From assembly GCA_024220505.1 (NCBI GenBank), contig JAKZZE010000014.1:248001-312000 (forward strand): a DNA stretch of 64,000 nt. Direction: 5' to 3'. Source of the DNA: Rhizopus arrhizus. Taxonomy: Eukaryota > Mucoromycota > Mucoromycetes > Mucorales > Rhizopodaceae. The notes under the pieces are model-generated. The model worked only from the letters and a program-made list of their open reading frames with translations, ran no database searches and was not told where the DNA came from. The position numbers were made by a program, and so were the translations under genes. Shown here piece after piece: positions 10,376 through 22,080 of the stretch (its first letter is position 1; the number at the start of each line of letters is the position of its first letter).

Positions 10376-11808
10376 TTAAGTGTTCTTTTTGTAAAAGTCG
10401 GCTACTTTGGTATCATATTCAAGCGAAATATCGTAGTTGTGAGCAGTAGTTTTATCAACAGCAGCATCTTCTTCTGTCATTACTTGCATACCATTTAATA
10501 AAACACCAACGCGTAAAGACGTCAACAAATTACGAGCACCGTTAGAGTGGTTATAGATACCTCCATTGAATGAAGTCGTCATGTCTTTACCAATAGCAGT
10601 TGAAAGGTATTTGGCGCCACCAGGATGCTCTTTCATAAAGTTCTTTACATCATACAAGACACCTTCAATCAAAATCCACTTTTTGTTTTCATTCAGTACA
10701 AGTGATTGAAATTCTTCCCAGGTATACACTGGTAAATCCTTCAATGGCACACCATAAAATAACTTGGACTTTTCTCTTCTAATCTTCTTTTCCTGCATAA
10801 AGATACGACCTTTGGATACTTCATTAGAAGGAAATTCCTTAAGTTCATAAGCAAGACCAAACCAAGACAAGACGATGATTAACCATTTGGTAGGATCATA
10901 TTGTGTGTATTTGATAGCGTTACGATAATCTTGAGGGAACTGATGATGGAAGTTATGATATCCTTCTCCAAGTGTAGCTAAGGCTGTAATCCAGTGATCA
11001 CGAGGTGTATGGTGGTCATCAAAAGAAGCTTCACCTAAATAGTGAGCTAAGCTGTTGACACAAAAAGTAGCGTGGTGAACAAATACGAGACGGGCGACAG
11101 CAGAATAGAAAAATCCTCCCTGAACAAAAAAAAAAAAGTTAGCAACTGTGATGATACGCGGTATTTTAAACTTACTCTAAAATCACCCCATCCAAGACCT
11201 GCTACCAAAGTAGGAAAGAGGAAACCCATACCAAGAGCAAAATAAGGATAAAACTTGTGTTGAAAAGCAACAACAGAGTCAGCCTTCAAGTCAGCAACAT
11301 CAGCATAACCAATACGGTTATTAGGTCTCTTGACCAACATCCAGCCAATGTGTGAGAAAAAGAAACCACGGTGAGCACTGTAAGGGTCCTTGTCAGTGTC
11401 AGTCCAGCGGTGGTGAGCACGATGTCCTCGAGACCACCAGTAAATAGAACCTTCGACAGCACCGGCACCAGCAAAAGAAAGTAACCAACGCAAGAAAAGA
11501 GAACCACGATAAGCTCTGTGAGCCCACATACGATGATAACCAGCAGTAATACCAAGACCCGTGATAAAGTAATACCCAATTGCCCAGATCAATGTTTTTC
11601 TTGTTAATTCAGTCGTGAACATACCATAGAGAGCAATGAGTGGTGTAGAGAGCAGCAAGATGGATTGTGGCCAATTGACAAATTGAGTCCAATTTTTATT
11701 GGTTACTGGTTTATCAAAAAGAGGAGGCATTTGCGTTTTCGGAAGAGGAGGCTTCATTGCCTCGGTTTTTGTACGCTCGATTGTTGTAAAGACCTCGGTT
11801 GCTGACAT
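10376..11808 (-). CDS. OLE1: Acyl-CoA delta-9 (stearoyl) desaturase with cytochrome b5 domain
   Basis: ER membrane enzyme that puts the first double bond into stearoyl- or palmitoyl-CoA, using electrons through its own cytochrome b5 domain. Two exons, 11808-11176 and 11119-10376, join in phase 0 to 458 residues. The three iron-binding His boxes are present: HRMWAH (92-97), HRAHH (129-133) and HNFHH (266-270). Hydrophobic pairs of membrane segments lie around 50-90 and 180-235. The C-terminal cytochrome b5 domain carries the heme His in HPGG (376-379) and a second His near residue 402 (HSNGA). Length and domain order match fungal Ole1. The start is the only ATG before the N-terminal hydrophilic tail. 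Mucorales often carry several Ole1 paralogues, and which one this is cannot be told. Confidence 0.95.
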
Positions 11809-13900
11809 GATTTCTTTGATCTTTTACCCTTTTTTGATATAAAAAAAATGCAAAGAATAAAGATATATTCTCAAGATAAAAGAGGTGAGGAAAGAAGAAA
11901 AAATCTTTTCTTTTTCAACCTTTTATTATAAAATCTGGGAGTTGTTGGGTGAAGTGGGGATAATGTTGGGGCGACACCATCCAATAAGAAACATTCATTG
12001 TGCCGACTTACTCTGCGGGATTTCATTCGCTTTATACAAATCACATTACAAATTCAATTGACAAATATAAAAAGATCATATTTAGTATTCAATAAGAAAC
12101 AAATACCCAAATTATGGTGTAAAAAAAAAAAAAATAGACAAAAAATGGGAATAGTCGTACTACCATCACAGCTGTTGTGTCCATATTTGCAGATCAGCTA
12201 CTGGATGAAGTTTTTTTTTTATTGACGATTAGCAAGTTGAATGGTAAGAAGCCATTGTATAGCAATTAGATAGATTTAATACTTTTGGTTCACATTTTAT
12301 CATATAATCAATGTTCCATACACCTTTTGAAGGCTTGCTTGTCTTTCTGAACAGTGCTCTTACAAAATATATCACTGCAAATTTACTTCAAAAGGCAAGT
12401 CTTATTTTCCCTTTTCAAGTCTTACATGAATCACGCAGATATTCATCACTTAAATAAGTAAACAAGCACAGGTTGCTAGCAAAACAAGGTGTGACTTATC
12501 TGGGTTTTGTTCTTTCCCCTTTTTTCGTGTTCACAATGAGTTACGCTTTATTATGCAACTGGTTTGTGCAACTTGAATTATAATAATTAGACTTATCCTT
12601 CACACGTGATCTTACTATTCTGTCTTTCCTCAAAAGATTGGGCACACTTAAAACTTTACAAAATATGGACTTCTTTTTTTATAGTAGCAGCTTTATCTAA
12701 GAAAAGGTCTCGTGTAATATTTATTTTGAGTTTAAAGGGTAAGAGAAAACAATCTGCTTATGTGAACTTTCCTTACTCTAAATGTATCCAATAATTCTTA
12801 TGTGTTTTAATGATAGTGAGTATGGCATAATAAATTTCCAAAAAAGGATGTTGGTTAAAAGAAATCAAGTAAACACTTTACAGGTTGATATGATAATCAT
12901 AAGTTTTAAATAATAGGCAAGTGTGATTAATACCAGCTTCTCTTCAACAATAGAAAACCTTTACTTTAAATATTGCTTTGGTATCAACTCGATTTGAACC
13001 AAAGAAAGGGAAAAAGAATGAAATTAGTATTTACTAAAGGTAATTTTTTCAATCACAATCGAATACAATCGTAATATTCAAATATGTTTTGATTGTTTCA
13101 ACTTTATAAGAGTATATTTGATCTTGATTTGCTGCATCAATCATGAATCTTAATCCAAGTGGTTTTCTTATACTTGACCGTCTCTTGTTTGATTTATATG
13201 GAGCGGAATGAACATCCGGTCTGGTTTTTATTGATAAACGTCTAGCTTAACCTTCATAGACGATTAGTTCTTTTAGATAATTAAATAAACACATGAAGCC
13301 TGCATTTTAGGAACTATTTTAGTGTAAAGCACTGCTTTGTAGCGCATTAAGTGATTCTTTACAGGAATTTTAAGATTAATGAAAACATAAATAGAAACGT
13401 GAAAACCTGTATAGATCTCAATAAAATGCCTATTTGCTAAATCTGTCAGTGTTTTAAAGTATTTAATCATGGGCAATTTTGCTTATTGAGGGCTTAATAT
13501 GCACGCTGACGTGTATTAAACAATAAGATTTTATGATGTACTTAATGCTTTCTATTATAGAATTGCTCTGTTAATTCGGTTTAATTCTTGTTCAAGACTT
13601 TTTTAAATTTATAACAAAAGATTATTCATCTGCAACTTAAACACAGCTGTGATGGTACACAAATAATACTTTGGTAGTGGCTTTCATCTTAAAGTGATAA
13701 TAGACCAAGTCAAGCTGTAGCTGTAGATATATAATAAAAGAGTTCAATAAATCATGCTTTATATTGTTGGCACTAATCCTATAAATACAGTTCCTTAAAA
13801 TAAAGTATTCTTTCCTCACATTAATTGCAGCTGCAGTGAAAATAGAAACTATGAAAGGTCTTATTTAAATGATCACCATGAGTTTTATGTACGGTTTTCA
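11809..13900. other. Intergenic sequence upstream of the desaturase, no gene seen
   Basis: The first 100-200 bases upstream of the desaturase ATG hold C/T-free purine runs on the plus strand, that is, a pyrimidine-rich leader on the gene strand. The rest is AT-rich with only short random frames. Confidence 0.4.
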
Positions 13901-14185
13901 ATAAAAAAAAAAAAGGCATTCCCCGGCATTGAAACAAACTGGAAGCTTCTATGGAATTACATGTATCAAGTTTCTGCTTCAACTCTTTCACTGAATTATC
14001 TAATGGATTCCTATGTTTTGAGACCATTACTTTTTTTTTTGATAGCTACTCAAATTTTACAAGTTAAAATGCTATATCAGCCATCCCAAAGAAGAACATT
14101 ATTCTTTAGCATTGCAACAACTGCCAAAGTCCGTAAGCGTTTAGATTTTAATTTTGAAGTTGATTTTGAACTGGTACTATAGCCA
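13901..14185 (+). mobile_element. Possible LINE C-terminal relic
   Basis: Frames around 13910-14182 read GIETNWKLLWNYMYQVS and, further on, QPSQRRTLFF. The W..LW spacing vaguely recalls the region after the RT in fungal LINEs. The evidence is weak: no Cys/His cluster and no RT motif are seen. Confidence 0.2.
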
Positions 14186-16051
14186 TTATTACTTGAAGGG
14201 TCATGATATAAATATATCTATGATGAATGAAGATTATTTTTGAGTAGTGTTGGTCCCAGTATGCTGATAAATAATCCAAATCGCAATGTAATTGTCAAAG
14301 GCATAATATATCATGTCGAGCATAGCATTCCTCTACCTGCATAAACTATTGTAGGATATCTACATCGTTTCAGAAAAAAACAAAAAAAAAAAAAAACAAA
14401 AAAGCGAATGTGTGCTAGGGAAGTATATCAGAGTAGACTGCTATTCTTTGGATAATATTTATACATGGTGGTTAAGATATTTTGATGAGAGATGTCGAGG
14501 GTATATGATACTTCTAAACTTCAGTCGATCAAATTTCAATTTTGTCAGAGGAAAAACGCTTGTTTGGTATGCCTGACTTTCCGGATTTAATAACCGATTT
14601 CAGTTTTCAAGTACTCTTTTATTTTTATCATCTTTGGCTGATAAAGCTGAAAACGACAGGATGAAATGAAGATAGCATGTTTTGATAAAACAGAAGCTTC
14701 CTTCTTTCCATCAACTTAAAGTATAGTAATAGACAGATCTTCATCTGTAATCCTCTTGGCTGTCACTAACTGTTGCAATAGGGTTTGTAATAGGTTATAC
14801 TGCCCTTGTTCTGTATATCATGCGGATAAAATCAAAATTGGAAACATTTCTTTGATCTTTGTTTATTCGCCATAAAGATGTTGTGGAATTCTTACTGTAT
14901 GTGTCACGATTGCTTTTGTCTACTCTTTTTTTTTTTTGTTGAAGTTGCATAATTATTCATCTATTTAGTTGTGGTCTATTTGATACTTTTTTCATTTAGA
15001 CCAATAGGTTGACAGTCAGGAAAGCCATTTTTTTTTTCTCTTCAAATGCAAAATTATTAATGTCATCAGATTTCATTTTATCAGCTAAGAAAAATTTTGA
15101 TTTTATTGAGACGAAAATTTTCGTGTTACACTAGTAACATAAAACAAGTCAGGAACATGAGCTGTCATATCAAGAAGAAATGCGCTTTTGATCCACTATA
15201 ATTATTTCAAATGCTATTCTTCATAATTTTTATGATAGAAATAACAAGTTTTCATACTAAAGGCAAATTATGCTTCTTCATGCTTTGAGATGATTAAGCT
15301 TGGAGACAAAATAACAAGGAGAAATCCTGTCTTTCACGAATCTGTTAATTTATAGCAGCATTTCTCTGAACTGCATTATTCATTTTTAAAAGAAATTATA
15401 TAGAAACAAATGACAGATCCATGAGCAGTACAAAATAAATTACGATAAAAATTAGAAAAAGGGTAATGAAAATTTAAAAAATAAAGATGGGAATAACAGC
15501 GAATGAATTCATATGTAATAAAATGGTATAAGCAGTAATTTTATCAGTTATTTTATACGAAGTTGACTACAAGTACCTTTGAGCCAAGGGTTTTTTATAG
15601 TTCATTTTTGACTATTAAAGTTTCTAGTATTGATGATCCTATCTTTTAAGCAATCAAGTTCTTTAATCATCTCAAAAATTGTATTTTAATTTCAAGCAAG
15701 TAGTAAGTTTGATATATGACTCTTATGTCTCCAAGATACGACTTTTTTCTTCTTCTTAACGTAGTCTCTGGTGTTTGGATGAGCATCGCCAAGAATAAAT
15801 GCTTCTGCTGTATATAGTGTCCATTAGATTCACATATCTTTAAATAGACACCATAGCGTACAACATCTCAATCACGTACAGTCGGTTAAATTGACATAGA
15901 CGTATTGTACTATGCATGCGCAACAAAAGTATGTTTTTCTATATTTTACAATAACAAGTAGAAAAGGCTGTTTATTATGACATTTTATTATTATTTTAAA
16001 TAGAATAATTTATTAACAATATGTATGATTTATCATACAGCAAATCCTTGC
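14186..16051. other. AT-rich intergenic stretch, no gene seen
   Basis: Nearly 1.9 kb with many stops in all frames. I found no convincing coding chain, RNA gene or terminal repeats. Confidence 0.4.
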
Positions 16052-16482
16052 TTAAACAAAAAATATTCCGTCCTTTGAAGATTGGCTAGCGTCATTATTT
16101 GCCTTTACTCTATGATGAGCAATGGATAAGCCAAGCATGGAATTCCAAATTTGTTTTGAATTCTGTTTGAAAACTATTGTTGGTTCATCGTTCAAATGCT
16201 TAAATGTACATCGAACACCGTACGGACAAGCACCTTTTTCATGATATGATCTGCATGCCTTGGTTTTATATTGACTCGATCGAGATACAGCTCTTAATTC
16301 TTCTGGTCCGTGAGCATATCGACAACGCTTGCCATATCTTTTTTTTTTGTTATCTTAATTTATTTATTTATTTTTTCTTTTTTTTTCTTTTTTTGCTACC
16401 TGCAGGACCCTGTTTCATCCCAATTTCTACAGCTTTCTGTTTTATAAAGTGCTATTTCTTTATAATGTAAATTAGAAGACAT
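16052..16482 (-). CDS. Small tandem CCCH zinc-finger (TIS11/tristetraprolin-type) RNA-binding protein
   Basis: Two exons, 16482-16400 and 16337-16052, join in frame (AG plus A making Arg) to 122 residues. The protein is almost only the tandem zinc finger. Finger 1 is CRNWDETGSC, CRYGKRC, CRYAH. After an 18-residue linker, finger 2 is CRSYHEKGAC, CPYGVRC, CTFKH. Both are exact C-x8-C-x5-C-x3-H. Each is preceded by the family lead-in (YKTESC, YKTKAC). Such proteins bind AU-rich elements in mRNA 3' ends and speed up mRNA decay, and are known in fungi as Zfs1/Cth2. Fungal relatives are usually 200-350 residues with a long N-terminal part. Here an in-frame ATG lies 12 codons before the first finger. 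More 5' exons cannot be excluded, but none was found in the 400 bases up to the next gene. The tail has no known motif. Confidence 0.8.
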
Positions 16483-16881
16483 ATTAAAAGATAGTAATAA
16501 AAGAAAAGAAAAAAAGAAAACAATAAACTAGAAGGAATACGAAAACGCTTTATATTCTATACATTCAATGATTTATCATTAGTGATCTTTTATAATATCA
16601 ATTACCAATGAAATTTATTTACAGACACATTGATATATGTTTCCATACCTTTTATATTCATATAGAATATATTGACAGAAAAAGCTTTGTTATCTTACTG
16701 TTATTTTTTTTGTTTATCATTTTGGATTGACGTATCATGGACATTATATAACTGACTATGGCCAACAAAAGCAATTTTTCATCATTCGAAGAAAAAGCAA
16801 TAAAAAGCAAATACCTTATTCTACAAAACTTGGCGTATTTTATTTTTTAGTGTATTTTATTTATCAAAAAATATGAGCTCT

Positions 16882-18482
16882 TTAGAATCTACATAAAAAG
16901 CAGTTAGCATACAAGCTAAATCAAACAAATACAAAATTACCTGTTGTATGCCATATTACCACGAACTCTAGTGTAATCAGTTAAACCTTCACAAGGACCG
17001 TGAGCGACAACAGCAAGTTCTTGATCCCAAAGGTATTTGTAAGCAGTATTGCGAACGTCATTCACAGAAATCTTGTTGACAACGGCCTTTAATTCATCAG
17101 CGCTCAAGTGCTTGCCTGAAGAAAGAACTTGAGAACCAATATCTTGTGCAACAGCACAGGTAGAGTCGAGGCTCAATAATAAACTGCTCTTGACTTGTTG
17201 CTTTGCACGTTCGACTTCAGAAGCAGTGACAGATGTGGAAAGACGAGTCCATTCCTTTTGAAGGAAGTGAACAAAGTCATCAATTTGGAGTTTGTTGTCG
17301 GTTTCTACATACATACCCCACAAACCGGTATCCTTGTATCCCTTGGTGAATGAAGCAAAAGAGCTAGCAAGGTGGTTGTTGTTGGTGATGGTGGACAATC
17401 TAGAAGAAAGGAAAGGAGCACCATTTAAACCCTTGTCCCAAGCACCAATAATGGCTTGCATAACAAGCAAATTGAAATAATCATCGGAAAGATAAGGGGC
17501 ACCTTCAACAGCAAGAGCAATGCGAGCTACAGGTAAAACATCGTCACGAAGACGGATTTCTGAACCAGTAAAGATAGGCTTGGCAGATGAAGAAGTAGCA
17601 GAAGATTGAAGACCCTTAAACTTTTCTTCGGCTAAGCGAACAAGAGATTCGTGATCAATATCACCGGAACCGACAAGAACCATACGATCAGCACTGTAGT
17701 TTTGCTTATAAAATACAGACAAATCTTCAGCGCTTAATCTTTCAACAGTTTCCTTAACACCTTCAACAGGACGTCCCAAAGATTCACCTTGGAAGGCAGT
17801 GGCGTGTAAGTGGTCAAAAACAACAGATTCAAAGTTGTTTTGAGCATCTTCTTGTTGCTTAAAAGCAGCTTGGCGTTGTTTATCGATAGTGGTAGCGTCG
17901 ATCTTGGCGTTTTGGACAAGGTCAGCAAGGATTTCAACGGAATCCTTGACATTAGCTCCTAAGGTCTTGGCTGCAAAATAAGTTTGTTCACGACCGGTTT
18001 TAGCATCGAGAACACCACCAACTTTTTCGAATTTGGTAGCTTGACCCTAACAAAAGGATCTGTTAATCTTATGCATTCCATTATATCCTCCTTTTTGTTG
18101 TTCGTTCAGTGTTGTTCATTTCTCTCTCTCTCTTTCCCGTTTCCAATCCTGAAAAATAAATAATTCATTGATATTTTACCTCAAGAACAACATGTTCTAA
18201 TAAGTTAGCAGTACCATTGACAGATTCATGGCGAGAACCGGCTTCGATCCAAACACCAACTGTAGCAGCTCCAGAAGAAGCGTTTTCATCGGTGGCAACT
18301 GTAAGACCGTTAGGCAAATGAGTAATGCGAGTAGCAGCAGATTGTTTAGCAGCAGTGGCTAAGGGACGAACAAACTATTTTTTGTGTATTTAGCCACTTG
18401 TCAAAATTTCTGGTTTCTTTCCTACCTGCTTGGTCAAGCCAACATTAGCTTGTAAAGTGTTAGCAAGAAACCTAGAAGCCAT
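16882..18482 (-). CDS. QCR1: Cytochrome bc1 complex core subunit 1 (M16 family, MPP-beta-like)
   Basis: M16-family protein of the mitochondrial inner membrane and matrix side. Exons are 18482-18426, 18374-18180, 18046-16941 and a last exon of only 7 bases, 16888-16882, giving 454 residues. Without the mini exon the frame would stop after YNR. With it the end becomes YNRF, the usual C terminus of this family. The mini exon has a strong acceptor and a CTAAC branch site just upstream. MPP-beta landmarks are present (THLPNGLTVAT, WIEAGSRHE, DAKTGREQTYF, VVFDHLHATAFQ, DYTRVRGNM). The zinc-protease motif HxxEH is changed to NLLEH (residues 76-80), as in non-catalytic core-1 proteins. So a structural core subunit is more likely than the active peptidase. 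The N terminus (MASRFLANTLQ) fits a mitochondrial presequence. Confidence 0.9.
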
Positions 18483-20245
18483 TTTGAATTCTGATTTTAA
18501 AATAAAGAGTGGGGAGAAGTAACAAAATAGAGAAATCGAATACTCGGTTCTTTCAAACCACCTTTTTACCCCCCTCACCAAGCACCTTTGAAGAGGGGTC
18601 AGAAATTCAGATAACTACGTCACCATAAGTTTCGCCACTTCAAGTTTATCCAATAACAATTGCTTTGCACTAAATTCAGAAGGTGTTTTGTCCAATTAAA
18701 AGATAGATCTTAGCAATAGGCATTGCCTATTTTGTATATCTGTATACCATGTCGCGCATTCTGGAATTCATCAATCTAAATCCACACAAAAAGAATCATC
18801 AACCATTAATACCCTTCTAGAGCGCATTACACATTTCTATTTTATCCACTTTAATAACAAAAATAAATTTTGTAGAAAGAAGGTAATTTCACATTCGTTC
18901 CTCAATAAATAATGTTACTAGTATTATGTATGAATGGCTAAAGAATATTTTTGATATTCATATTGTCTCAAGTAATCTTTTTTCAAGTGCTATTTTTTTT
19001 ATTAATATACAATTCATGAAAATGTAGTTTCCAGCGACATACTTTTATTAAATAACAGACAAATATTTAAGTCTTACAGTAGATTTATTTTGAAGTCTCC
19101 AATAAACAGTTGAGCTTTCCTTTGCTCCTTATAAAAAAAAAGTCTTATAGTAGATTTTGATAAATTAAGTCGTAAATTATTTACTACTCATTAATTTTCT
19201 AGCAATCAACTTTTAATTAGCAGCTGTAATGTCAGGGATATAATGAGCTACAGCAATATAAATGATGCACAAAAATTGTAGCCAAAGATAAGTAAGCTTT
19301 TTGTGATATTTGAATAGACGATGATAAAATAAACAATTTAGATATGAATATTGTAGCTCCATGAACCAGTACTCCTTCAAGTTATTCTGTTAGTGTCAAT
19401 GATTTTTTTTATTTATACATTCTTAATTCTTGAGTATCTCCCGTAGTTAATTCCATAAGTCTAATATGCACCAAATCGCTAGATTTATTAGCCACTTTTT
19501 TTTTTTAAAAAAAAAGCAAGTAGATATAAAATAGAATTCTATAACTTACTTTTCTTCTCAACCTACCTTCTTTTGCTATTGGTTTTATTTTACGCATTCA
19601 ATTTTTCAAATATGAAGCAAAGTTTCATATAAGTAATCACATTTTTTTGAATTTCCACTTCGTTTTCCTTAAATCATATATAAATTGCAAATATGAGCTA
19701 AATCTCACCAAGAGCTGGGTTTTTATTTTTTTACTACCAATAATTTAAGATACGAACTCATTATAACGTTAAATGCATTACACCCTTGAAAACATTGGTT
19801 ATGCAGGCTTTCACAAAATTTATGTTCGCGTTTGTAAGATTATTTTTTTTTCTTTTTGAATAAATAGTTATTGGTTGATTTGAAATAACATTTAATGAAC
19901 TCGATCACATAGTTTTTAGGATGACTATATTAGAAAGTGATTGAAAGAATCTAAACTATAAAAAATGGAGTAAAAGGATGATCCAGAACATTTCATTTGT
20001 ATGGATTCATAATGTAACAATAATGATGATATATTCAAGCTAACTGCTAGAGAAGAAACAAGAAGGTGGAGCTCAGTAGTGGTAATCATAAATACCTCAA
20101 AACAATTTTGTTACTGCAAACATCAAAGTAATCATAAAGAGCAAAATACCTTATTTGGAAAACGCCTAGTCTTTTTTTTTTAACATTAAAAAACAGGTTT
20201 TATTTCTTTTCTTTTCTTTTTGTTTTTTAATAAAATTATATAAAA
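18483..20245. other. AT-rich intergenic stretch between divergent genes
   Basis: Lies between the start of QCR1 (leftward) and the start of the casein kinase (rightward), so it must hold both promoters. A C/T-rich leader precedes each ATG. The middle holds no coding signal. Confidence 0.4.
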
Positions 20246-21531
20246 ATGACTCAACAACTTGTACGGACACATAAAGAACCAAGTTTACTAGAAGATACAA
20301 TAATAGGAATTCAATATAAAGTTGGTAAAAGAATAGGAGAAGGAAGCTTTGGCATAATTTATGAAGGTAAAAAGTAAAGAATATAAAAGTACAGTTTCAA
20401 TAACATTATACATCAGGCATTAATTTATTAAATAATGAAAGTGTTGCTATAAAATTTGAATCTAAAGATTGTGAAGTACCTCAATTAAAAGATGAATATA
20501 GGGCATATAAACTGTTAGGCGGAATTGGTAATAAAAAGAAAAGGGAAAAAAAAGTTGCATGAAAAATTTATAAACGTAAAATATAGTCGGTGTACCTAAT
20601 GCTTATTATTTTGGACAAGAAAGAAAATACAATGTATTAGTTATTGATTTATTAGGTCCAAACTTAGAAGATATGTTTGAGTTGTGTGAAAGAAGATTCT
20701 CTATAAAAACAGTTGCCTTACTGGCTATTCATATGGTATACATTCTATATGATCCATTAAACAAAAAACTAATAATTATACATAGATTACCTTAATACAA
20801 TCCGTTCATGAAAAAGGTCTTGTGTTTCGAGATATTAAACCAGACAATTTTTTGTTGGGAAAACCAGGCACAAGATATGAAAATGACATTTATATAATTG
20901 ATTTTGGTATGGCAAAATTATATAAACACCCTCGAACACATCAGCATATCTCTTACAGAGAAGGCAAAAATTTGACTGGAACTGCGCGCTACATGAGCAT
21001 CAATACTCATCTTGGAAGAGGTAAAGTTGCTATTATCATTGGCTAATTTACCAATTCCATTATAGAGCAATCACGTCGAGATGATCTTGAGGCATTAGGC
21101 CACGTATTCATGTACTTTTTACGAGGATCTCTTCCGTGGCAAGGTTTGAAGGCAGCCACGAATAAACAAAAGTATGAAAAAATTGGAGAAACAAAACAGG
21201 CGGTTGGCATTCAAATACTATGTGAAGGATACCCAGGTAAAGTAAATGACTAATGTGTGTATGTGCAGTTGTGTAACTTTTCATCATAGACCAATTTGCA
21301 AAATATTTACGTTACGTGCGCCAGCTTGATTTTGCAGAAGATCCAGATTACAATTGGTTAAAATCTTTATTTTTTGATATCCTTCAGACGACAGAAAATG
21401 ATCAAGTGTATGATTGGATGTTATTGTCGGATGCTCAAAATTGGCAATCATTGACAACTGAAGAAAGAAAACGATGGGTACGTAAGAGAAGGCATCAAAT
21501 AATTAAGCGAAAAAGAATTTCACAGGCATGA
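20246..21531 (+). CDS. Casein kinase 1, YCK-type Ser/Thr kinase
   Basis: Six exons (20246-20366, 20417-20527, 20587-20735, 20786-21020, 21066-21236, 21290-21531) give 342 residues in one frame. Kinase motifs: GEGSFG (31-36), Lys in VAIKF (53), FRDIKPDN (141-148), DFG (166-168) and the CK1 signature [21 protein letters not shown], then [11 protein letters not shown]. Yck1/2-class kinases have YRD where other kinases have HRD. Here it is FRD, which groups it with that class. Yck kinases carry a long Gln-rich tail ending in two palmitoylated Cys that hold them at the plasma membrane. This protein stops soon after the kinase domain with a basic tail ([16 protein letters not shown]) and no terminal Cys. 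It could therefore be soluble or nuclear. Substrates cannot be inferred. Confidence 0.92.
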
Positions 21532-21659
21532 GGGCGATAATAAATAAAAAACTATATCCAGAGTGTATGTGCTCTCTCTTTCTCTTTTTCTATTTTTACT
21601 TTAAATGATTGCAAGAAATGATAACTTGGTTCAATCAACAAGAAGTGTTTCATTATTAA

Positions 21660-22080
21660 CTGTTAAATAAACAACAAAGATGCTTATCTCAGCTACACTC
21701 TCATCAGGTATTGAAAACAGAGCAAGAAAAGAAGCATGGTCTCTAAACACAGTATTTTCTGAAAACATTCAAACCAGGGAAGCATTGTCCGTAACAAAAT
21801 ATTTTATCATACAACATGTTTTAGATATGAGCCTTTTTGTTACCGTTACAGTGTTACCAGATTTTACAGAGTAGACACTGGTATTTTAAGGCTGTTGCTC
21901 GCAAGGGTGAGAATAAAAACTACGTTGCTTCCATTTATTTTATAGTAGCCATTCAGATAATGATGGCAAAATGCCTGTTCATGTTTCAACTATCAAGAGC
22001 AAGAACAATCTAAAGTTCATGCCAGCTATAATTGAAAAATATCTTTAGATACACCCCACTTTGAGCAACCGTAGAGAAAT
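21660..22080 (+). mobile_element. Unidentified coding relic
   Basis: Coding-like islands in changing frames: residues LISATLSSGIENRARKEA in a 64-codon frame at 21680-21874, then HWYFKAVARKGENKNYVAS, and VHVSTIKSKNNLKFMPAI near 22000. The stops between them are not explained by splice sites. This looks like an old broken gene or element ORF. I cannot name the family. Confidence 0.3.
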
